Shown here: piece after piece, positions 50,381-64,000 of the stretch
Layout of the letters: each line of letters opens with the position of its first letter
Numbering within the stretch: the first letter of the stretch is position 1
Origin: Prototheca cutis
Taxonomy: Eukaryota > Chlorophyta > Trebouxiophyceae > Chlorellales > Chlorellaceae
Reading direction: 5' to 3'
Length of the DNA stretch: 64,000 bases
NCBI GenBank assembly: GCA_002897115.2
Contig: BCIH01000005.1
Coordinates: 1,489,377-1,553,376 of the forward strand
Program-made: the position numbers and the translations under genes
The notes under the pieces: model-generated
The model's database searches: none
What the model saw: the letters and a program-made list of their open reading frames with translations, nothing else
Told to the model about the DNA's origin: nothing

Positions 50381-52355
50381 ATGGAGACGTTTTGCATCGA
50401 CGCCGCCGCGAGATCGGGGCGCTACGTCACGATGGAACCCTGCCAGAGCGGCGGCACAGCTGTCCAGCTGGTGGCTGGCCAGGCTGGCCTGGAGGCCTGG
50501 TTCAGGCAATCCTCCCATAAGGAGTGGGTGCAGCAGATTGGGTACGATCCAAGCTTTGGTCAAGTCGTACACCTGCCCCCGAACACGGTGAGGTTGTTGT
50601 GCAAGGTGCCTTGGAGTGATTGATTGTTTGTGGGAGGACTGTGCCAGAGGGAGGGGGTTTGCAGGGGCACCTCACGATCCCCGCGGTGCGGAACCCGCTG
50701 CTCCAAAGCCTCTTCCATGTCTATACAGTGCTACTGCGACAGAATACCCGTGCTACTCCCCCATACTATTTTAGGGAGATGCCAACGACAGCGGAAACCC
50801 TAGACCTGCACGCCGCCAGCAAGTGCTGGCCTCGGTGACCGACTTGCAGGGCCCTTGGGCGGTGGCTGGCCTGCCAGGCAAGCTGCTCCCGGGGACGTAC
50901 CAGCTGTATCCCAGTGACACGACATCCGGTGCGGCGTGGGAGGCCTCTTCCTGCCTGGGCTGGGCCCTGCAGCAGTACCGGTTCGAGCGGTATCGCAGCC
51001 CCGACGCCGGCGCCGCCCCGCGCGTCCTGCGTGTGCACGACTCCCCTGAGACCCGTGAAGCCTTGGATCTCGCCATGGCGACGTATTTCGTGCGGGATCT
51101 CATCAACATGCCGGCCGGCGCCCTCACCCCGGAGCGCCTGGCGGGTGAGGCGGCAGCCATGGCGAGCCGGCACCCGGGGGCCGAGGTCCGTGTGGTCGCC
51201 GGGGACGAACTGCTGTACAATGGCGAGTCGTATTTTCCAATGGTCCACGCCGTGGGTCGCGCCGCTGCCTGCCCTCCCCACGTCATCGACATCCGGTACG
51301 GGTGTCGTTGGTTGTGTGATGTGTGGAGTGTGATGTGGGAGTGAGGATTCCCCCTGCACAGCAACAGCAAAGCACGAGTTCCTAAAGCAGCAGCATCGAG
51401 CCCGCAAAGGTGTACCAAATCACACAAACACACCTGGGAACCCAGGTGGCGACCCAGTGAGGAAGGATCATCAACCCTCGCCGCTACCCCTCATGGCACG
51501 GCAACGCTGCCGCGACTGACGTTCATAGGCAAGGGAGTGACTTTTGACACAGGGGGCCTGGACATCAAGCCCGCAGCAGGCATGCGGCTGATGAAGAAAG
51601 ACATGGGCGGCGCTGCGCTGGTGCTGGCTCTTGCCCACCTGGTCATGTCCGCGGGGCTGCCCGTGGACCTGCGTGTTTTAGTGCCCGCCGCCGAAAACGC
51701 CGTCGGCCCCCATGCGGTGCGCCCAGGTGACGTGCTGTGCTCGCGCGCAGGCTTCAGCGTCGAGTGCACCAACACCGACGCCGAAGGGCGCCTGTTGCTG
51801 GCTGATGCCCTCTGCGCCGCAGGCGACTGCACTGGCTTTGTTGGTGCGCGTGGCAGCGGAGGATTGGGCACTGGCCATGGTGACGATGGCAGAGCCCCTG
51901 CTGGCACAACCACCGGCCACCCTGATTCATCAGACAAGCACCTTGTCATCGACGCGGCAACTCTGACGGGGGCAGCGCGCGTGGCGCTGGGGGCGGCCGT
52001 TCCCGCTTTCTTTACGAACGACGACGTGTTGGCAGGCGAGCTGGCGGCCGCGGCCGCTGCAGAGTGCGACCCGGTGTGGCGGCTGCCACTGCACGCTCCG
52101 TACGCGCGCGCGCTCAAGACCTCGTCCGTCGCCGACCTGATGTCCTGCCCCGAGGGCGGCCTGGCTGGTGCCATCACGGCAGCACTGTTTCTCCAGGAGT
52201 TTGTGCCTCGCGGTGTGGCGTGGTGCCATATCGACACCATGGCCTGGAACCTCAAGTCCGAGCCTGGCCGGCCAGAGGGAGGCGAGGCCAACGGCCTCCG
52301 AGCACTCTGGACGCTGCTCAAGCAACGCTACCTACCATGCAGCACCACAGACTGA
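50381..52355 (+). CDS. Leucyl aminopeptidase (M17 family)
   Basis: Dinuclear-metal exopeptidase that removes N-terminal residues, usually as a hexamer. Three exons, 50381-50587, 50820-51295 and 51458-52355, give 526 residues. The N-terminal domain is poorly conserved (WALQQYRFERY is the recognisable end). The catalytic domain has DLINMPAGALTPERLA, GKGVTFDTGGLDIKPAAGMR with metal-binding Lys/Asp, MKKDMGGAA, VPAAENAVGPHAVRPGDV and the signature NTDAEGRLLLADAL, so all metal and bicarbonate-site residues appear intact. An extra Gly/His/Asp-rich loop (about 51840-51930) interrupts the domain after the signature. The acceptor of exon 2 is inferred from phase only. The sequence resembles the bacterial PepA/PepB-like branch more than animal LAP3. 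Start METFC was chosen as the first ATG in the conserved frame. Confidence 0.9.
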
Positions 52356-52685
52356 TTGATAGACTGACGAGAGAAACGATCCACCTGGCGCCACAGCACG
52401 CCTTCTGGTCTGCTGTGACTGCCCCCACCTGAGCGCCCCGCTCATTGGCCTGGCGGACCGTGCTGATGTACTGCCTGCATCCTACCAGTCCTCTTCCACC
52501 AGGGATACCCACAATGGATGCATGCATGGTCGCGGGCCATGCCCCACGGTCGGTGCTTGGAGCTGTCATATATGCTCCGACAGAGAACGGCCGCATGCGT
52601 CGATTGTGGTCACTGAGGGGGCACTTAGGTATGGACTGCCATTATTAACAGCCGTTCATCTGCGAGAAACACACACCTCCATGCG
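52356..52685. other. Convergent intergenic region
   Basis: 3' UTR space between the aminopeptidase (+) and uL22 (-). It contains ATGCATGCATGG near 52519. Nothing coding is recognised. Confidence 0.5.
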
Positions 52686-53713
52686 TCATGGTTTTCTCTC
52701 CTTGACGCGGATGGTGAGGTGAAAGGTGGGTTTGCGGAGGACGTCGGCCTGGCCCCTCGCACGCGGCCACAGCCGCTTGAGCACCTTGCCTCCGTCAGCA
52801 AAGGCCTCAGCGACGTAGAGCCGCTTCTTGTCGGCTCCCGTGCCGTGCTCCGCGTTGGCTGCGGCCGAAAGCAGGGTGGCCATGATGGGTTCGCAGGCGC
52901 GGCGCGGCATGTACTCCAAGATCATGAGCGCCTCCTCGTAAGACCGACCCCGGATCTGATCCAGGACCAGCCGGACCTGCAGTGGTCGTTCACAACGAAA
53001 GATGCAGCCATGGGTGATTGCATGAAGAGCCGTCATCGTCGTGCACGCGACACCACAGCTGTGCAACTTACGATGGCTGTTCATGCATCAACGGTGCACA
53101 TGCCTCACCTTGTAGGGCGAGCCACGGGCGCCGCGCAAGCGGGCAATGCCCTCACCATCGCCGGGCTTCCTGGGGGCAGCCTGGGGCGCTGCCGATGTCT
53201 CTGGAACTACGACGTCGCCTAGCGCGGTTGCATCAATTGTGTCAGCTAGGCTAGCCTCGTCCATTGCATCCGCTAGGACAGTCTCATCGATCGCGCTGCT
53301 CAGGGTGGCCAGTTCCAAGGTCTGGGCATCATGTTCTTGCGGCTCTTCGTCCTCCTCCAAGACAGCTGATGGGAACACATCCTCCTCCTCTTGCGCCCTT
53401 GCGAGGACGCAGGGCCTGTATTGCTGTGCGATCCTCCTCAGCGTGGCGAGCTGGGCCGCCTGGTTGCACGGATCCGAAGGGAGTGGTGTCTGTCAGCCTC
53501 ATGTCGTCCGCACTCTCCGCCCACGTACATGGCTGACAGCATGAACCCATCAAAGCCATGACAACAATCACAATTTACGGAACCACATCCAACGCCTACC
53601 TGCCGAGCTCCCTGGCTCCACGCATTGCCGCGATTCGGCCCAAAGGCTGCCGTGCACCGGGCCAGGCGGCACACCGCGAGCAGCGGCGCCTGTGATGTCG
53701 TCGCATGAACCAT
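52686..53713 (-). CDS. Ribosomal protein uL22, organellar (probably plastid)
   Basis: Large-subunit protein lining the peptide exit tunnel. Three exons, 53713-53600, 53459-53109 and 52976-52686, encode 251 residues. Exon 1 gives a transit-like N terminus ([20 protein letters not shown]). Exon 2 contributes an unusual acidic Ala/Thr/Asp-rich segment with repeats like [20 protein letters not shown]. Then comes the uL22 start [29 protein letters not shown], followed by [32 protein letters not shown] and [15 protein letters not shown]. The core matches plastid and bacterial uL22. As far as I recall, rpl22 is missing from chlorophyte plastid genomes, so a nuclear copy is expected. A mitochondrial location is the alternative. 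Confidence 0.9.
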
Positions 53714-54112
53714 CTTCCAATGATTTATAGTATCATGCTATGACTAGAACATGCAGCAAGTTGGCCGGGCCTTCTAAACTGCATCGGTGCCGCATTGAGT
53801 ATAACACTTGAAGCTTGGTTCCTTTCCGTGGGATGGGGCCGGCCCCTTCGTGGCAGCCGCTGGCTAGGCCTCCACGCATAATTCCCAGTCATCATTCATC
53901 ACCCCAGTCCAGCTTGCCATTGGGGGTATCTTCTCGCGCACTAAAAATGTCGATACATTTGTAATTGTTCACTCTTCCAATCCCGTGAGCTGACCCACGA
54001 CATTCTCTTGCGCCAAACTGTGCTTCCCAGATCTCCCACAGCACATTGGTCTCCTCGTGGCCAGTGTATCAACCAAGGGGGACTTCTGGCTTACACCCTG
54101 GCACCCACAACA
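53714..54112. other. Intergenic, uL22 promoter side / FtsHi 3' side
   Basis: Tandem minus-strand spacer, AT-richer than average. No coding block is recognised. Confidence 0.5.
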
Positions 54113-58897
<4,785 letters not shown>

Positions 58898-59219
58898 TGG
58901 GACGGCTCGCCTTCAAGCACGAGCTCCCTGCCGCGTCCGAATGCACTTTAACAGCGTCATTCTCAACATTGATTCAATGACATATGAATGCAGCTCGTTT
59001 GGTATTGCCGCGATGTCATGACCCGCGAGGCGATTGCTTGCATGTGGTGCGAGATGATTGCCGGGGCCGTCGACCTGCACATGCAGAGGAGCGCTCCCCG
59101 CCTTGGGGCGCCCGCTGCTTGATGAGAGCAGCCCGGTATCGTGCAGGGCAAGCATTCTGTTATTTATTGCGTCATTTGCGGGACAGTAAGCGAACCAAAC
59201 TGTGCATGGCCAGGCGGCA
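58898..59219. promoter_or_regulatory. Divergent promoter, FtsHi (-) / small membrane protein-DPH4 locus (+)
   Basis: 322 bp between opposed starts. The plus-strand leader must begin here and may include the 5-codon uORF at 59206. No other coding block is recognised. Confidence 0.5.
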
Positions 59220-59223
59220 ATGA
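59206..59223 (+). other. Five-codon upstream ORF overlapping the next start (ATGA)
   Basis: ATG GCC AGG CGG CAA TGA. Its stop codon overlaps ATG 59220 as ATGA. Whether it is in the mRNA depends on the unknown transcription start. Confidence 0.5.
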
Positions 59224-59571
59224 CGGGTCCTGCCACCTCGCTGGGATGGAAGCCATGGGCTGCCGTGGGGATCATGCTCTGGGCGGCTGCGCTGCAGGTA
59301 CCCGGCGTTTCTGTGGGTGTGTGTGCGTCTGGGTTTGGGACTTGGAGGCTCTTCGATGCGGCACCCGATACGTTTTGGGGCATGCTGACCCCAGGACCAT
59401 GCCAATCTACCATGCCCATCTGGGCGGCCACGTCTCAGAATCTCTCCCCCCCCACTCAACACGCAGTATAACATGTGGAAGATCGAGAAGACTTCGGAAT
59501 TTCAGGAAAAGTTCAATGCTGATGACGCGCCAACCCTGTCGGTGCAGCTAAAATCCGGCCGCAGCGGGTGA
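59220..59571 (+). CDS. 60-residue single-pass membrane protein, unknown function
   Basis: I do not recognise this family. Exons are 59220-59297 and 59467-59571, joined in phase 0. The first exon encodes a short polar start and a hydrophobic helix (WKPWAAVGIMLWAAALQ). The second encodes a soluble tail starting YNMWKIEKTSEFQEKF with charged, then Ser/Gly residues. Size and layout resemble accessory subunits or assembly factors of mitochondrial inner-membrane complexes, but that is only a guess. Its TGA (59569-59571) is 14 nt before the DPH4 ATG, in a different reading frame, so it is neither a DPH4 exon nor a fusion. It could be the first cistron of a dicistronic mRNA. Confidence 0.6.
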
Positions 59572-59585
59572 GCCACTCGGTGCCC

Positions 59586-60035
59586 ATGGAACCCGCCGAT
59601 CACTACGCCACTCTGGGCATTGGCCCCGGCTGCGATGCTGCTGCATTGAGGGCAGCCTACCGCGCGCGTGTGCTGACCCTCCACCCTGACAAGGCCGCGG
59701 GCACCGGCGGCAGTGGGCCGGGCGAGGGCCCAGCCGGCGCCGACTGGGAGGCAGTGCAGCGCGCCTGGGCCGTCCTGCGCGACCCCGGCAGCCGTGCCGC
59801 CTACGACGCGGCGCGCGCCCTGGCGGAGCGTCGCGGCATGCACGTGCAAGTGCATGCGCGGCTGCAGGCAGCGGAGATGGCGATGGAGGAGGGCGCCGAT
59901 GGTCGGATCGTGCTGACGCACCCCTGTCGCTGCGGCGACGCCTTCCGGTTGGACCTCGAGGAAGCTGGGGAGCCGGAGAGTATCTTACTGGTTCCCTGTG
60001 CCTCCTGCTCCCTGTTTGCCCAGGTGCACACCTGA
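59586..60035 (+). CDS. DPH4: Diphthamide biosynthesis protein DPH4 (J domain + CSL zinc finger)
   Basis: DPH4 (DNAJC24) is a J protein needed for making diphthamide on elongation factor 2; its zinc finger can bind iron and serve the Fe-S enzyme Dph1-Dph2. It is a single exon of 149 residues. The J domain begins at once (MEPADHYATLGIGPG), has TLHPDKAAG with the HPD triad and ends DPGSRAAYDAA. The CSL-type zinc finger follows: HPCRCGDAFRLD and LLVPCASCSLFAQ, with the four Cys in place. ATG 59586 is the natural start because the J domain follows directly; the in-frame codon at 59568 is GTG. No intron or separate promoter space exists upstream, as the previous ORF ends 14 nt away. Confidence 0.93.
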   Translation: MEPADHYATLGIGPGCDAAALRAAYRARVLTLHPDKAAGTGGSGPGEGPAGADWEAVQRAWAVLRDPGSRAAYDAARALAERRGMHVQVHARLQAAEMAMEEGADGRIVLTHPCRCGDAFRLDLEEAGEPESILLVPCASCSLFAQVHT

Positions 60036-60483
60036 ACCAGGAGTGGGGGGTATGGAGGCGTGCTGCCATCTGTGCGGGGCTGCTGGGACGTGGCAGTGGC
60101 CCGACCAAGGAAGTGCCGAGGCCAGGGCGTGCCTTCCTGAGCAGAGCTGCGGTGTTGAAGAACAGACATTTCACACCTCCTGCATGCTGGCTTCCTTTGG
60201 TGTGGCCTGCTTACTTGAACAATTTGTGCCGCACATGTGGTGCTGGCGTGGTTGGCCTCTCCACGTCACGTCACGTCACGTCACGGGGTGTGCTCCCACC
60301 CTGGCATCCCCCCCCAAACCCCCGCCAACAAGCCAGCACCGGAAGAAGATGTTCATCTGCATTGATTGGCGCAGAAGTCTCTCGGGCCCATCTACCTGCA
60401 GCAGAGCTTTATTCAGTATTGCCAAACGACATTTGGTAGTGTGATGTAATTGTTCAAAGGAGCAAGGCAGCTGCTAGGCAAAA
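60036..60483. promoter_or_regulatory. Intergenic, DPH4 3' side / CHCH gene promoter
   Basis: Tandem plus-strand spacer. It contains the CACGT pentamer array at 60262-60285. No coding block is recognised. Confidence 0.5.
60262..60285. repeat. CACGT pentamer tandem array
   Basis: CACGT repeated 4.8 times, giving overlapping ACGTCA/TGACGT cores about 200 bp upstream of the CHCH-gene ATG. TGACGT is a classic bZIP (CRE/TGA) core; a regulatory role is inference. Confidence 0.8.
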
Positions 60484-60954
60484 ATGTGGTGGCCTTTCGG
60501 ACCGTCCGCGCCGGCAGTGACGGAGGAGCAGCGGGCACGACTCAAGCGGCGATGCGGTCTCAAGGTTGCCACACTGCGCAACTGCTTGGCCGCAAACAAG
60601 GACAATCCCGATGCATGCACAAGCGTGGAGGTTCAGGTGGGCGGGGTGGCGCATCGCGCGTAATGTGTTGCTGCCAAATGGGGATGCACTGCCTTCCCTT
60701 GGGTGACAGGACCTTGTGGCCAGGGTGGGTTGGAAATCCCCAGAACCTCGACGACCTACTGCGCACCCCGCACACAGGTCACGCACTGCTATGCAGAGGT
60801 CATGGATCCAGAGCAGGCCGCCAAGTTTGAGGCGTGCTTCAGGAAAGTGGTGAACAGCAGAGGCAAGGTGCCATACGACTCCTGCCAGGCCCACATCGAT
60901 GACATGCAAGCCACGCTCAAGAAGCAAAAGCTCTTCCCCTTTGTGGAGAAATAA
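60484..60954 (+). CDS. Twin-CX9C (CHCH) protein
   Basis: Small protein of the mitochondrial intermembrane-space type imported by Mia40 and folded by two disulfides. Two exons, 60484-60636 and 60778-60954, encode 109 residues; the junction is TSVEVQ|VTHCYAE. The twin CX9C pattern is exact: Cys24-x9-Cys34 (CGLKVATLRNC) and Cys45-x9-Cys55 (CTSVEVQVTHC), with the second motif formed only after splicing, which supports the model. Two more Cys follow (FEACFRK, YDSCQAH). The C terminus is basic and helical (MQATLKKQKLFPF). There is no presequence, as usual for this class. I cannot assign it to a named CHCH family (COX assembly and related). Confidence 0.82.
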
Positions 60955-61041
60955 AATGCGGTTACATGTGTATGTGCTCTCTCGTCACACTGCACTTTTC
61001 TTGCACTGCTTGTAGAATTTCCCCTCGGAGCTAGGGGTTCC

Positions 61042-64000
61042 TCAGTCCAGCGTGTACCCGGCTGCCGTTGCTCCTCGCTGCTGCCGCACCACGGTCCGCT
61101 TGGGCCCCTGCTGCGCGGCGGTGCCGGTTTTTGCCGGACGCTTCTTGCTGCTCGCCTGCACCAGTGATGGCCTTTCACTGCAGCGTTTGTGTGTGTGGGT
61201 GTGGGGTGTGTGTGTGTGTGTGTGTCAATTCGCGGACAGTTTATGCAGGAAGTGGATTTCCAGGGCAGAAGCAGATGGCTCGGTGCGCATGCACCCGCCA
61301 AGTCCCCTCTCCCAAAGCACGGCCATCGTGCGTACCTGAGGGCAAAGCTGTGGGCTACATGGCCCAGATGCAGGCGCTTGACATGGAAGATGTCCTTGAT
61401 GGCGGCAGGGTAGGCAGCGTAGGCCCGGACCCACGACCTGAACGCGGCGGCGGCCAGCGCGGCGAGCGTCTTGTCCCCGGCGACCATGCTCATGAGCGCA
61501 TGCTGCAGCGCCTGCGCCCCGCGGTGTCGCTCGAGGGGGACCTGCGCCCCCGGTTTGCCCGCGCGTCGGTCCCACCCCAGTGCATCGTCCAGCAGACGGG
61601 CCGCGTCCATCGCCCGGGGCCGGATGCCCTGCGCAGCCAGCAGGTCCAGAAAGCCCGCCTCGCCCGGTGCCAAAAGGAGAACGGCCTCCCCCGCCGCGCC
61701 GCCACGGCCCGCGCGCCCCACACGGTGCACGTACTCCTCGAAACTGGCCGGCGCGTCGACCTGCACGACGGCGGTGACCCCGGGAAAATCGAGGCCACGA
61801 GCGGCGACGTCCGTGCACAGCAGCACGCCGCGCTGCGCACGCATGAACTCTGCAAACGCCCGGTTCCGAGACACCTGGTCCATGTCACCGTGCAGCTTCA
61901 TGACGGGTGGTGTGCTTCGCGATTTTTTTTCCTGGCGGTGGCCGCCGTCAGCGGCATCATCGTCGCTGTCCCTGTCACTCTCGTCAACATCAGAGGCCGA
62001 TTCCATGCCGTCATCAGCACCCGCGCCGTCCGGCCCGGCGACAGAGGCCAGAGCCCCGTTCCAGGCATGCTGCAACAAAGCGTGCACAAACTCCACCGAG
62101 TCACGGGTGGACAGGAAGACCAGCAGGCGTGCGTGGGGCGCCCGCAACCGCGCCCGCAGCAGGCCCGCCAATGCCACGAGCCGAAGCTTGACAGGGACCT
62201 GTTTGTGTGCATTGGTGACGTGGCAGTTGAGTTGGTCGGGATTCCCTCGTTACGGGCCGATGCATGGCAGCATTCACTATTCCACGCTTGCTTGAAAGAA
62301 GACACAGGGGTCGCCTTGCTGGTCTTATTGACAACCAACACACCACCACAAGGGCCCATGGAGCAGGCACATCCCCAAGATGGACAGTGCATGCCCAAGC
62401 ACAAGCGCCGCACCTCGATGCAAAACTGGCGGATCTGGGTGGGGATCTCAAACTTGGCATTCGCAGCAGGGGCGGCAGCATCGTCGCCGTCTTTGGGCGC
62501 CGTGCCATCGTCCGGCTCCGCGTCATGCAAGCCTGCAAGCCAGCAGAAGGGGTGGTATCGTATCATGTTCTACATGGGACTGAATGTGGCCAGTGGGGTC
62601 TGTGCTGTGAAGAAAGAAAGACAGCACAGCATGCAAACAGCCCATGTCCCCGCAAGGCCCAAGGCACTTGCCGATGAGTTCTGGGGACTTCAAGCTGAGC
62701 GACGCAAACTGCTTGATCCGACTGCTGAGCGTCGCAGACAGGAGCGCCGTCGTTCGCCGGTGGCCGGCTGCCGCCTTGCCATCCAGCAAACCAAGGATCT
62801 CCGCTGTAAAGGAAAGAAAGTGCGGAGTTTGGTCGGCTTGGAGGCAACCCATTCAGACACAGTGGTCAGGGTACAGAGCAAATACAGCATTGCTGTGCAG
62901 CTGGAAAGACTCTTGATACGGATGTCTCTTCTGGCCCAGTCATGCATCACCAACTTGCCGCTCATCTCAGCAGGAGACACCCCTCCTCTAAGTTGAAATA
63001 CCCACATAGTTTTTGTTGAAAGCCCAGGTCCAGCAGCCTGTCCGCCTCGTCCAGCACCAGCCAGCTCAGGTTCTCCGCCCTGCATGGGGTGGAAGCGAGG
63101 TGCAAGTCTCACATACGGGGCACAAGTGACAGCACATTTGAAAAGTACACATGCATCTGGTGCTACAGTGCTGCAGTGTGCTGGCAACCTGTCAAAGCCA
63201 TCGTACATGAAGGCCTCTGTGTTCTGTAGGTGATCCAGCAGCCTGCCTGGTGTGGCGATGAGGATGGACACGCCTTTGCGAAGTCTCGCCTTTTCCCGGC
63301 TCCGACTCTCCCCGCCGTGCACGCTGCTGCCCACCTGCACGTGTGTGGGTGGGGGTGTGTTGGGGTGGGGGATGATGGGGTCTGGCTGGGTAGGCAGGCG
63401 GGCAGGCAGGTGGGTCAGGCAGGGTGACAAAGCACATCCTGAGCAAGCCGCACATTCCAAAAGTGACGCAGCATGGCTTGCACTTCCGCCAATGGCCGAC
63501 CAGCTGCCACCATGATGCGTACCAGCCAGAAGAATCGGCGCAGCAGGCCCGAGAGGACATTCTCCACCTGCATCGCCAGCTCGCGCGTGGGGCAGACAAC
63601 CACGGCCAGTGTGCCCTCGGCCCGGGATACACGCCGTGCACGCTGTGCCAGTGTGTCCACGATCGGAGCAAGGTACGCCAGCGTCTTGCCCGAGCCGGTG
63701 GGAGCCTCCACCAGCGCATCACGCTCGGACTGTTTGTATGGGTGTGGGGTGGTGAATTGTTGTTGCAGGAAGTATATGCACATGGCATTAAAAAATGGTG
63801 AGGGACAGTCGTCAACCATGGCACCAGGCAACCCCCCGTGCTTCAGTACCCTCAAACCACCGCGCCCCTCCCTTCCCATCCACCCCTTCTCAACAACAAC
63901 AGAAACACAAAAAACAGACCAGGAGGACGGGGATTGCATGTGCCTGCACGGCCGAGGGCTTTTCAAAGCCCAGGCTGGCCAGGTGCTTGGCCATGGCCTC
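61042..64000 (-). CDS. DBP7: DEAD-box RNA helicase DBP7/DDX31, 5' end outside window
   Basis: Nucleolar helicase for 60S subunit assembly. Visible exons are 64000-63920, 63729-63523, 63334-63189, 63079-63006, 62803-62672, 62532-62414, 62198-61336 and 61177-61042, all in phase. Motifs in order: Q-motif [79 protein letters not shown] and [10 protein letters not shown]. The [14 protein letters not shown] neighbourhood and the C-terminal [11 protein letters not shown] are typical of DDX31/Dbp7. An acidic Asp/Ser loop is inserted before [13 protein letters not shown]. The tail is basic ([14 protein letters not shown]). The intron after 62672 has a GC donor (GCAAGT). The N-terminal extension is outside the window. 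Confidence 0.94.
61189..61225. repeat. GT-rich tract next to DBP7 last acceptor
   Basis: GT-rich on the plus strand, hence CA-rich on the coding strand, ending just before the CAG acceptor of the last exon at 61178. Confidence 0.85.

Noticed and set aside
59568..59586. GTG start for DPH4 at 59568
   Set aside because: It would overlap the stop codon of the upstream ORF and adds only six unconserved residues; ATG 59586 is directly before the J domain.

Overview
The window is nuclear DNA of a green alga, most likely a trebouxiophyte of the Chlorella/Auxenochlorella type. It is GC-rich and dense with spliced genes. Introns are short (about 100-250 nt), with GTGCGT/GTGAGT donors and CAG acceptors, and all three stop codons are used as stops. 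Several products are plastid or mitochondrial proteins made in the cytosol: a plastid-type starch phosphorylase, an inactive FtsH (FtsHi), plastid uL22, mitochondrial bL35 and an organellar IleRS with a transit peptide. The species is an inference. Two assembly gaps (runs of N) and scattered single Ns show it is a draft assembly.

Layout, left to right. 0.1-1.95 kb (+): 3' part of a starch phosphorylase. 2.6-16.3 kb, all on -: a mitochondrial DnaJ without a zinc finger, ThrRS, a CCDC124/Lso2 homologue, a papain-type protease and organellar IleRS. 16.3-17.9 kb (-): a SYLF protein. 18.9-23.9 kb (+): RPAP2, then a TPR-J-domain co-chaperone. 24.3-27.8 kb: mitochondrial bL35 (-) and ribosomal eS8 (+) share a divergent promoter, followed by ATG8 (+). 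27.8-30.1 kb: a gene-poor block. 30.1-32 kb (-): a KH-domain protein. 33.5-36.7 kb (+): RlmN and exosome subunit RRP43. 37-47.8 kb (-): an unidentified helical protein, a tail-anchored AIG1-type GTPase and a half-size ABCA transporter. 48.2-49.9 kb (-): an SR splicing factor. 50.4-52.4 kb (+): leucyl aminopeptidase. 52.7-58.9 kb (-): plastid uL22 and FtsHi. 59.2-61 kb (+): a 60-residue membrane protein, DPH4 14 nt behind it, and a twin-CX9C protein. 61-64 kb (-): DBP7/DDX31 RNA helicase, 5' end outside the window.

Most genes are housekeeping: translation and ribosome biogenesis, protein folding and turnover, and organelle maintenance. No operon-like pathway links them. Exon models were built by hand from splice signals and from continuity of conserved motifs. 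For every multi-exon model the exon phases add up, but none has been checked against transcripts.

The most unusual locus is 59206-60035. A 5-codon upstream ORF overlaps the start of a small membrane-protein ORF as ATGA, and that ORF ends only 14 nt before DPH4. This looks like a dicistronic nuclear mRNA of the kind reported in green algae. Other points worth a look are two GC-AG introns, CA/TG repeats lying against splice sites, an FtsH whose zinc site reads VEAAT, and frequent TGCATGCA motifs in noncoding DNA.
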